This document shows positions 1 to 5,671 of a stretch of DNA of 12,703 nucleotides, piece by piece. A program made the translations under genes and the position numbers. This stretch comes from DATLGD01 sp035540755 (GTDB lineage Bacteria > Actinomycetota > Actinomycetes > Mycobacteriales > SCTD01): positions 1-12,703 of the forward strand of contig DATLGD010000214.1 of NCBI GenBank assembly GCA_035540755.1, read 5' to 3'. Numbering within the stretch: position 1 is the stretch's first letter; each line of letters begins with the position of its first letter. A model generated the notes under the pieces. The model searched no databases, had not been told where the DNA came from, and saw nothing but the letters and a program-made list of their open reading frames with translations.

Positions 1-33
1 GCTGGGAGGGGTGCCGGAGCCCGGCGGCGCCGG

Positions 34-1083
34 TCAGGCCAGGCTGTGACCGCGGCGCGGGTCGTCGGACGGGGCGTCGTGGTCGCCCGCCTGGCCCTGG
101 TCGGCCGTGGTCCAGCCGGCGCCGGGGTCGGTGGCCAGCTCGCCCTCGCGGGCGGCGAGGAAGCGCTCGGCGTCCAGGGCCGCCATGCAGCCGGTGCCGG
201 CGGCGGTGATCGCCTGCCGGTAGGTGTGGTCGACGAGGTCGCCGGCCGCGAAGACGCCCGAAAGGTTCGTGTTCGTGCCGCCGCGGGTGAGGACGTAGCC
301 CTCGTCGTCCAGCTCGACCTGGCCGCGGACGAGCTCGGAGCGCGGGTCGTGGCCGACCGCGATGAACAGCCCGGTCACCGCCAGGGACCCCTCCTCGCCG
401 GTGGTGGTGCTGCGGGTGCGGACGCCGGACAGCTTGCCCTCGCCGACGGCCTCGACGACCTCGGTGTCCCAGACGAACTCGATCTTCGGGTTGTCGAAGG
501 CCCGCTGCTGCATGATCTTGCTGGCCCGCAGCGTGTCGCGGCGGTGCACGAGGTACACCTTGCGCGCGAAGCGGGTCAGGAAGGTGGCCTCCTCGAGCGC
601 GCTGTCGCCGCCGCCGACGACCGCGATGTCCTGGTCACGGAAGAAGAACCCGTCGCAGGTGGCGCACCACGACACCCCGTGCCCGGACAGCTCCTTCTCC
701 CCGGGGACACCGAGCTCGCGATAGGCCGAGCCCATCGCCAGCACGACGGTCTTGGCCAGGTAGGTGTCACCGTGCACCCTCACGACCTTCGGGTCGGCGC
801 TGAGGTCCATCTCGGTGACGTCGTCGGTGACCAGCTCGGCGCCGAAGCGCTCGGCCTGCTTGCGCAGGTTGTCCATCAGCTCCGGGCCCATGACGCCGTC
901 CGGGAAGCCGGGGAAGTTCTCGACGTCGGTGGTGTTCATGAGCGCGCCACCGGCGGTGACGGCGCCCTCGAACACCAGCGGCGCAAGGTTCGCGCGGGCC
1001 AGGTAGATCGCCGCCGTGTACCCCGACGGGCCGGACCCGATGACGATCGCGTTCCGGACCTCGCCCTGCTCCGTGCTGCTCAC
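34..1083 (-). CDS. trxB: Thioredoxin reductase (TrxB)
   Basis: NADPH-dependent flavoprotein that reduces oxidised thioredoxin in the cytoplasm. The 349-residue product shows the full low-molecular-weight family pattern: an FAD-binding GSGPSG at residues 16-21, the redox-active CATC at 140-143 (C140, C143), an NADPH-binding GGGDSALEE at 157-165 followed by HRR at 180-182, and the C-terminal FAD motif GD at 281-282 before a helix with TGCMAA. The last 30 or so residues form a hydrophilic tail; no thioredoxin domain is fused, unlike the TrxB-TrxA fusion of M. leprae. The start is GTG at 1083 with GAGAGG about ten bases upstream. Its usual partner trxA would lie just left of the window. It is divergent from the zinc-finger/membrane gene, and an 86-base gap holds a SigR-like promoter. 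Identification is secure. Confidence 0.97.
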   Translation of the reverse strand: MSSTEQGEVRNAIVIGSGPSGYTAAIYLARANLAPLVFEGAVTAGGALMNTTDVENFPGFPDGVMGPELMDNLRKQAERFGAELVTDDVTEMDLSADPKVVRVHGDTYLAKTVVLAMGSAYRELGVPGEKELSGHGVSWCATCDGFFFRDQDIAVVGGGDSALEEATFLTRFARKVYLVHRRDTLRASKIMQQRAFDNPKIEFVWDTEVVEAVGEGKLSGVRTRSTTTGEEGSLAVTGLFIAVGHDPRSELVRGQVELDDEGYVLTRGGTNTNLSGVFAAGDLVDHTYRQAITAAGTGCMAALDAERFLAAREGELATDPGAGWTTADQGQAGDHDAPSDDPRRGHSLA

Positions 1084-1122
1084 CGCGTGCTGCCTCTCGT
1101 CGTGGCCGTCTCCCCCGGGTCC

Positions 1123-1148
1123 AACCCCGCCGACAGTACGGACCTTCC
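1123..1148 (-). promoter_or_regulatory. SigR/SigH-type ECF promoter upstream of trxB
   Basis: Read on the minus strand, GGAAG at 1148-1144 is followed after exactly 18 bases by GTT at 1125-1123. The thiol-stress sigma factors SigR (Streptomyces) and SigH (mycobacteria) recognise GGAAT/C-N18-GTT, and trx genes are classic targets. Transcription would start near 1116-1119 and leave a short leader of about 35 bases carrying GAGAGG before the GTG at 1083. The fifth base is G rather than the preferred T. A TANNNT box (TACTGT, 1138-1133) lies inside the spacer and might be a housekeeping -10. This is inferred from spacing and location. Confidence 0.6.
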
Positions 1149-1169
1149 ACGGGTGACACGCTCCAGCCC

Positions 1170-1715
1170 GTGGACGACCGGGCCGGCACGGACAGCACCG
1201 CCCGCTGCGCCGTGCACCCCGGACGCCCGGCGCTCGACCGCTGCCCGGCCTGCGGACGTCCGCGGTGCGCCGCCGACGCCGCGGCGCACGGCCCCCGGCG
1301 GTGCGCCGCCGACGACGTGCCGGTGCGGGCCGCCGGGCCGGAGCCGACCCCGCTCGAGCGGCTCGTGCGGGCGGCGCTGGCCGGCCTCGGGGCCGCGGTG
1401 CTCGGCGGGCTGGTCGCGGCGCAGTACGTCGACGCCGAGCTGTTCGCCTACCTCACCCCCGCCGTGGTGGGCGCCGGGTGCGGGGCCGCGGCGCAGTCGG
1501 CTTCGGGCAGCCGCGGCCGGGACCGCACCGCGGGCCAGGTGCGAGGGGCCGGCGCGCTGGCCGGTGTGCTCGGCGTGGGGCTCGGCTTCCTGCTCGAGGG
1601 CAGCCGCGCGCCGCTGACGGCCGGCGCGGCGCTGTCGTACCTGCTCGCCGTCGCCGGGGCGGTGGTGTGGACCCTTCCGCCGCGGACGGCGTCCGCCGGG
1701 ACGCGGGACCGGTAG
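1170..1715 (+). CDS. Small zinc-finger (B-box-like) membrane protein, unknown function
   Basis: I do not recognise a named family for the whole 181-residue protein. The N-terminus has a Cys/His cluster, C13-x2-H16-x8-C25-x2-C28-x4-C33-x6-H40-x4-C45, which resembles the short B-box-like zinc finger found ahead of membrane domains in actinobacterial proteins (for example some rhomboid-type proteases: CxxHPxRPA...CxxCGRPxC). After a Pro-rich linker there are about four hydrophobic segments, at 66-83, 92-110, 123-143 and 149-168. No serine-protease GxSG motif of rhomboids is evident. The only plausible start in frame is the GTG at 1170, because the first Cys follows closely; no clear Shine-Dalgarno precedes it. 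It diverges from trxB and converges on the anti-sigma gene. Coding is supported by the ordered Cys/His pattern and the alternating membrane segments. Function is unknown. Confidence 0.7.
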   Translation: MDDRAGTDSTARCAVHPGRPALDRCPACGRPRCAADAAAHGPRRCAADDVPVRAAGPEPTPLERLVRAALAGLGAAVLGGLVAAQYVDAELFAYLTPAVVGAGCGAAAQSASGSRGRDRTAGQVRGAGALAGVLGVGLGFLLEGSRAPLTAGAALSYLLAVAGAVVWTLPPRTASAGTRDR

Positions 1716-1812
1716 CGGCGGAAGCGCCGCCTGGCCGGATCACCCTCCACCTGGGCGGTTCTGCCAGGGGGCACACCGCGACCTCGTCACGTGCGTCCCA
1801 GGCGGAGGACGA

Positions 1813-1841
1813 ACCGGCCGCGGGGCCGCCGTGCGGCCGGT
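1813..1841. terminator. GC-rich hairpin between convergent genes, likely bidirectional terminator
   Basis: A perfect 9-bp inverted repeat, ACCGGCCGC (1813-1821) and GCGGCCGGT (1833-1841), encloses an 11-base loop. It begins 18 bases past the anti-sigma stop on the minus strand and about 100 bases past the stop of the rightward membrane-protein gene. There is no U-tract, which is common for actinobacterial terminators. The position between converging genes supports the call; the function is inferred. Confidence 0.5.
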
Positions 1842-1866
1842 CGGTCAGGGGCGGTCGGTCAGGGGC
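1839..1866. repeat. 14-bp tandem duplication spanning the anti-sigma stop codon
   Basis: Two exact copies of GGTCGGTCAGGGGC lie at 1839-1852 and 1853-1866, followed by a partial third (GGTCG, 1867-1871). The TGA of the anti-sigma gene (1861-1859 on the minus strand) is inside the second copy, and the first copy carries a further TGA in another frame. It looks like a small replication-slippage duplication at the gene end. Confidence 0.85.
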
Positions 1867-2785
1867 GGTCGAGCCGGGTGAAGAACAGCGTCCCGTCGGC
1901 GCCCTGCCGGCACCCGGCGCCGACGACGAACACGTCGACCTTGTCCGGGGCGCCGCTGGCAGGCAGCACCACGACCAGCGCCGGCGAACCGTCGTAGGCG
2001 GCGTAGTCGAGCGCGATCGGCCGCACCTCGTCGTCGTCCGGCGGCAGCACGGCGGCCAGGCAGGAGGCGAGGGCCTCGGGCTCGCGCAGCCGGTCCAGCG
2101 GGTCGGCGCCGTCGGCGGTGCTGCTCAGGGCCCGGCTGTCGGCGTCGCCGGAGGTGGGCGCGGCCGCCTCGGGAGCGGCGTCGAGCGCGACCCCGGCCGG
2201 AACCGCGCCACCGCCGAGCAGGTCGGGCAGGGCGGCCGCCAGCGAGTCGGGGGCGGCGTAGTCGCGCCCGGTGGAGCTGGTCGGCAGGTCGGCGACGGCG
2301 GCCCGCTCGGCGCTGTCGCCCGCGGCGGTCACCGAGTCGGCGCCGCCCCCGCCGCCGGCCAGCAGCAGGCCGCCCCCGAGCGCGCCGGCCGCGACGACCA
2401 GCGCGGCCGCGGCCGCGAACGGCGACCGCGAGAAACGGCGCCTGGCCGGGAACGGCGTGACCGTGCGCGACGCCGTGCCGCCGACAGGCTCGCTGTCGGC
2501 TGCGGCGCCGGGGTCGAGGTCCGGCAGCCAGTCGGGCCGCCCGGACGACGCCGGCAGCGGCGGCTCGGCGGCCAGCGCGGCCGAGATCCGGTCGGCGAGG
2601 CCGGCCGGCACCGCGGGCGGCGGCAGGGTGGCCAGGCCAGCGGCCACCTCGGCGTCGGCGGCGGCCAGCTCGTCCAGGCGCCCGGCGCACCCGGCGCAGC
2701 GCCCGACGTGCGCGACGTCGTCGTCGACACCCTCGCCGGCGAGCAGGTCGGCCAGCCGGTCGAGGTCGAGGTGGGTGTCGCTCAC
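1859..2785 (-). CDS. rsmA: Membrane-anchored zinc anti-sigma factor for SigM (RsmA-like)
   Basis: Predicted to bind and silence the ECF sigma factor encoded just upstream, releasing it on stress. In the 308-residue product the N-terminus carries the zinc-associated anti-sigma signature H26-x3-C30-x2-C33 in a short helical domain. A Pro/Ala-rich cytoplasmic linker to about residue 120 follows, then one transmembrane helix at about 123-146, then an extracytoplasmic domain of about 160 residues with two cysteines (C242, C292) that could form a disulfide. The same architecture and position occur in M. tuberculosis Rv3912 (RsmA). The GTG start at 2785 overlaps the sigM stop in GTGA, so translation is probably coupled. 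The stop lies in a 14-bp tandem duplication. Sequence beyond the zinc motif is poorly conserved in this family, so naming leans on the motif, topology and synteny. Confidence 0.9.
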   Translation of the reverse strand: MSDTHLDLDRLADLLAGEGVDDDVAHVGRCAGCAGRLDELAAADAEVAAGLATLPPPAVPAGLADRISAALAAEPPLPASSGRPDWLPDLDPGAAADSEPVGGTASRTVTPFPARRRFSRSPFAAAAALVVAAGALGGGLLLAGGGGGADSVTAAGDSAERAAVADLPTSSTGRDYAAPDSLAAALPDLLGGGAVPAGVALDAAPEAAAPTSGDADSRALSSTADGADPLDRLREPEALASCLAAVLPPDDDEVRPIALDYAAYDGSPALVVVLPASGAPDKVDVFVVGAGCRQGADGTLFFTRLDRP

Positions 2786-3456
2786 GCCTCGCCTCCGTCC
2801 CGCTCGCTCGTGCCCGACACAGGTGGGACGGGCGGTGCGCCCGTCCGGTTCCGCAGGTGGCCCAGCGACACGGCCAGCCGGGCCCGTCCGCGCGAGCAGC
2901 GCGACTTCACCGTGCCGACCGGCACGTCCAGCACCCGGGCGGCCTCCTCGACCGGAAGCCCCTGCAGGTCGACGAGCACCAGGGCGGCCCGCTGCTCGGC
3001 CGGCAGGGCCGCCAGGGCCTGCTCCACATCGAGGGCGGTCTCGCGCTCGGCCAGCTCGTCCCGCCGCGCCGCCGGCTCGTCCGGCTCGCCGGAGGCCGGG
3101 AGCGGGACGGTCGGCCGGACCGCCTTGCGCCGGACCCGGTCCAGGCACGCGTTGACGACGACGCGGTGCAGCCAGGTGGTCACCCGGGCCTCGCCCCGGT
3201 AGGAGCCGGCCGAGCGGTAGGCCGACAGCAGCGCGTCCTGCAGGGCGTCGGCCGCCTCCTCCCGGTCGCACAGGGTGCGCAGCGCCACGGCCCACAGCCG
3301 GTCGCTGTGCCGGGCGACGAGCCGGCCGAACGCGTCGCCGTCGCCGGCCAGGTGGGCGGCGAGCAGGGCCCGGTCGTCGGCGTCGGTGTCGGCCGGGGGG
3401 TGCGTGCGCGGATCGGCCGGCGGGGCCGCCGCGCCGTCCCGCTCCGCCGAGGTCAC
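2782..3456 (-). CDS. sigM: ECF RNA polymerase sigma factor SigM
   Basis: Alternative sigma factor that redirects RNA polymerase to envelope/redox stress promoters. The 224-residue product starts with a Pro-rich tail of about 25 residues, then region 2 (about 28-112), including the DALQDALLSAYRSAGSY helix and the -10 recognition segment TTWLHRVVVNACLDRVRR (93-110). After an acidic linker comes region 4 (about 142-197) with the helix-turn-helix PVEEAARVLDVPVGTVKSR (168-186). Segments such as WLHRVVVNACLDR and GTVKSRC read very like mycobacterial SigM. The GTG at 3456 is chosen; another GTG at 3465 would add three residues, and neither has a clear Shine-Dalgarno. A short Pro/Ser tail follows region 4, with no SnoaL-type extension. 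The stop overlaps the anti-sigma start by 4 bases; the pseudokinase gene ends 65 bases upstream. Confidence 0.93.
   Translation of the reverse strand: MTSAERDGAAAPPADPRTHPPADTDADDRALLAAHLAGDGDAFGRLVARHSDRLWAVALRTLCDREEAADALQDALLSAYRSAGSYRGEARVTTWLHRVVVNACLDRVRRKAVRPTVPLPASGEPDEPAARRDELAERETALDVEQALAALPAEQRAALVLVDLQGLPVEEAARVLDVPVGTVKSRCSRGRARLAVSLGHLRNRTGAPPVPPVSGTSERDGGEA
2827..2852 (-). promoter_or_regulatory. Possible internal ECF promoter / hairpin at the sigM 3' end
   Basis: On the minus strand GGAAC (2852-2848) is followed after 17 bases by CGTC (2830-2827), which matches the GGAAC-N16-18-CGTC pattern reported for mycobacterial SigM promoters. It would start transcription about 35 bases before the anti-sigma gene. 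The same stretch contains a perfect 9-bp inverted repeat with a 3-base loop (GGACGGGCG at 2826-2834, CGCCCGTCC at 2838-2846). It is inside coding sequence (Pro-rich SigM tail), so a chance match is possible. Confidence 0.3.
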
Positions 3457-3521
3457 GGCGCGCACAGTAGCGAGCGGAGCGCCGCCGCGGGCGCCGTCAC
3501 GGCCGGGCCGCGCCGACGCCG

Positions 3522-5180
3522 TCAGGGCCGGACGAAGAACATCTCCCGCACCCCCGCCCGCCACCGGTCGCCGTCGGGCGGCAGCCGGGTGAACCAGACC
3601 AGGAAGTACCGCGCGGTCACCGGCTCCGCCGGCACCAGCCGGGCGACCTGCTCGGCGTCGGGAACGGCGGCGACGACGGCGTACCCGTCGGCGTCGGGGA
3701 ACGGCTCGTCGGCGGCGCGCAGCTCGACGTCGACGCCCGGGGTGAGCCCGAGCTCGACCTGCTCCACCACGGCCGGCTCGCCGAGGTCGACCAGCAGCCC
3801 GACCCCGGGCTTGAGCCCGCCGAAGCGCGAGGTGTCGTAGCGCTCGGTCTCCCACGCGGTGCCCGGGTCGCCGTCGAGGACGTTCGGGACCGCGGCGTTG
3901 TTCTCCGCGCCGTCGCCCGGCGGCGGGTCGAACGCGGTGACCGACAGCCCGTCGAGGGCCAGGTCGATGCGCTGGCCGCCGCCCCCGTCGCCGTCGCCCG
4001 GCACCGGCGGGGGCGTGCTGTCGACGAGGGCCTCGAGCTCGGAGCCGGTCTCCTGGACGGTGCCCAGCGAGCGGCCGCGGGTGTAGCCGCCGACGGCCGC
4101 CACGACCAGCAGCAGCGCCACCAGCGCGTAGGGCAGTCGCCGCCGGAGCGTCGGCGGCAGCTCCGGGCGACGGCGCGGCCGCGGCACCGGGACGCGGGCG
4201 GCGGCGTCGGCGTCCCCGGCGGTCGTGAGCAGGCGCAGCAGCGCGTCCGCGGTCTCCACCGGCGGCTGGGACGGCCCCACCGCGCGTCCGCCCGGCTGGA
4301 GCACGCGGAGGACGGCGTCGTCCAGGTGCCGCGGGACGCCGGCGCGCACCTGCCGCGGGCTGCACAGCCGGCCCTCACCGGCCGGCCCTCGGTCGGGCAG
4401 GACCGGCGCCGGTCGCAGACCTGCCCCGTCGGCCTCTGTCGCCGACCCGGGCCAGCGGGCGGTGAGCATGGCGTAGAGGCAGGCAGCGAACGCGTGCACG
4501 TCCTCGGCGGCGGTCCGGGCCGGCCCGCTGCCGCCGTCGGAGCGCTGGGCCAGCACCGCGGCGACGCCGGTGTCGCGCAGCCGCAGCCCGCCGTCCTCGG
4601 TGAGCAGCACGGTGGCCGGGGTGATCCCGCCGTGCAGGACCCCGCGCTCGTGCGCGACGCGCAGCGCCTCCGCCCCCTCCAGGCCGAGGGCGAGCGCGTG
4701 GGCCGGGTCCAGGGGCCCGTCGTCGGCCAGCAGCTCGGAGAGGGTCGTGCCGGGGACGTGCTCGCTCACCACGTAGGCGATGTCGCAGGTGCCGGCCGGC
4801 CGGCCGTAGCGGACCGCCGGCACCTCCTCGAGCGCGGCGTCGTAGACCTGCACGAGCCCCGGGGACCGCACCGCGCCGGCTGCGGCCGCGGCCTGCAGCA
4901 GGTCGCGGCCCCAGGCCGAGCGCTTGCCCGAGGCCAGGATCAGCAGGACGTCGACGGGCCGGTCGAGGACGTCGTCGCAGGCTCGCCAGCGCGCGGCCTC
5001 GTCCGGGTCGCCCGGCACGGGCGGCAGCGGGTCGACCAGCCGGTAGCGCCCGGCCAGCAGCGTCCCCGGTCCGACGTCGGGTCGCAGCGCCCGCGACACC
5101 GGCCTGCCTGCCGGTCCGCCGGCCAGCCGGCCCGAGGGCGCGGTCGACGACGCGGTCGTCCGGCTGCCGGTCCCGGGCAC
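3522..5180 (-). CDS. Transmembrane pseudokinase with extracellular jelly-roll domain (MviN C-terminal-half homologue)
   Basis: Likely scaffold that controls the MurJ flippase. In the 552-residue product a kinase-like fold spans about 40-320, but the catalytic residues are gone: the VAIK lysine position reads VDVL (76-79), HRDxKPxN reads HGGITPAT (183-190), and there is no glycine loop or APE; DTG (203-205) and the structural D227 remain. A transmembrane helix follows at about 348-366, then a Gly/Asp linker, then a galactose-binding/discoidin-like beta-sandwich (about 405-552) with NVLDGDPGTAWET at 433-445. In M. tuberculosis this pseudokinase-helix-sandwich unit is the C-terminal half of MviN (Rv3910) and binds FhaA when phosphorylated by PknB; in Streptomyces it is separate, as here. 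Start GTG 5180 follows an in-frame TAG; GTG 5099, preceded by AGGCAGG, is an alternative that removes a low-complexity tail. Confidence 0.9.
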   Translation of the reverse strand: MPGTGSRTTASSTAPSGRLAGGPAGRPVSRALRPDVGPGTLLAGRYRLVDPLPPVPGDPDEAARWRACDDVLDRPVDVLLILASGKRSAWGRDLLQAAAAAGAVRSPGLVQVYDAALEEVPAVRYGRPAGTCDIAYVVSEHVPGTTLSELLADDGPLDPAHALALGLEGAEALRVAHERGVLHGGITPATVLLTEDGGLRLRDTGVAAVLAQRSDGGSGPARTAAEDVHAFAACLYAMLTARWPGSATEADGAGLRPAPVLPDRGPAGEGRLCSPRQVRAGVPRHLDDAVLRVLQPGGRAVGPSQPPVETADALLRLLTTAGDADAAARVPVPRPRRRPELPPTLRRRLPYALVALLLVVAAVGGYTRGRSLGTVQETGSELEALVDSTPPPVPGDGDGGGGQRIDLALDGLSVTAFDPPPGDGAENNAAVPNVLDGDPGTAWETERYDTSRFGGLKPGVGLLVDLGEPAVVEQVELGLTPGVDVELRAADEPFPDADGYAVVAAVPDAEQVARLVPAEPVTARYFLVWFTRLPPDGDRWRAGVREMFFVRP

Positions 5181-5209
5181 GCGGCCACTCTAGGTCGCGG
5201 GAGCAGGGC

Positions 5210-5608
5210 TCAGCGGGCCGGCGCGGCGCTGGTCGTGCCGGTCGAGGTCGCCCAGTGCCGCACCGGGCCGACCTTCTCCACGAGCATCGTCGAGGCGGTG
5301 TGCCGGACGGTGAGGGTGACCACGCCGTCGGAGGTGACGGTGAACCCGGCCGGGTCGATGCTGTCGACCGCCGGGTCCTCGAGCGTGGCGACAGCGGCGT
5401 CGTAGGCCCGCTGCACGTCCTTGCCGTCCTGGTAGGCCGTGACGGCGGCGCGCGCGGCGGTGATCGCCCGGTCCTCGGCCTGCATCTTGCCGACGCCGAG
5501 GGAGATGGCGTCGAACGCGAGCAGCCCCAGCAGGGCCAGCGTCACCGTCAGCCGGGTCAGCCAGCCGAGGACGATGTCGCCCCGGTCGTCGTGCCGCACG
5601 CTCTCCAC
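5210..5608 (-). CDS. Small TadE/TadG-like single-pass membrane protein, unknown function
   Basis: The 132-residue product begins with a short charged segment (HDDRGD, 6-11), then one hydrophobic helix (about 14-40) running into an amphipathic helix rich in Ala and charges (KMQAEDRAITAARAAVTAY, 41-59). A mainly beta domain with VTSDGVVTLTVRHTAS (91-106) and a Ser/Thr/Ala tail follow. This order (charged lead, long N-terminal helix, small outside domain) resembles TadE/TadG-like pseudopilins, but the match is to architecture only and no pilus gene is nearby. It sits between murJ and the pseudokinase (gaps of 63 and 29 bases) in the same orientation, where the mycobacterial fusion has a direct join. 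Two starts are possible, GTG 5608 or GTG 5599 (preceded by GGAGAG, too close for a good site). A role at the MurJ-pseudokinase interface is speculation. Confidence 0.72.
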   Translation of the reverse strand: MESVRHDDRGDIVLGWLTRLTVTLALLGLLAFDAISLGVGKMQAEDRAITAARAAVTAYQDGKDVQRAYDAAVATLEDPAVDSIDPAGFTVTSDGVVTLTVRHTASTMLVEKVGPVRHWATSTGTTSAAPAR

Positions 5609-5671
5609 GGGTCAGGCATCGGCCGGGCGCGGGCCGGGCTTGAGCGTCACCCGTGCGGGTGTCCAGCCGGG

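Noticed and set aside
1..33. Start of trxA at the left edge
   Set aside because: The 33 bases after the trxB stop contain no start codon with a recognisable thioredoxin N-terminus; trxA is expected only by synteny.
3457..3521. A SigM-autoregulated promoter in the 65-base gap before sigM
   Set aside because: No GGAAC or GGAAT with a suitably spaced CGTC or GTT is present on the minus strand in this gap.
5648..5661. 6-bp inverted repeat CACCCG-TG-CGGGTG just past the murJ stop as a terminator
   Set aside because: The stem is short, the loop has two bases, there is no U-tract, and the downstream genes appear to continue the same transcript.
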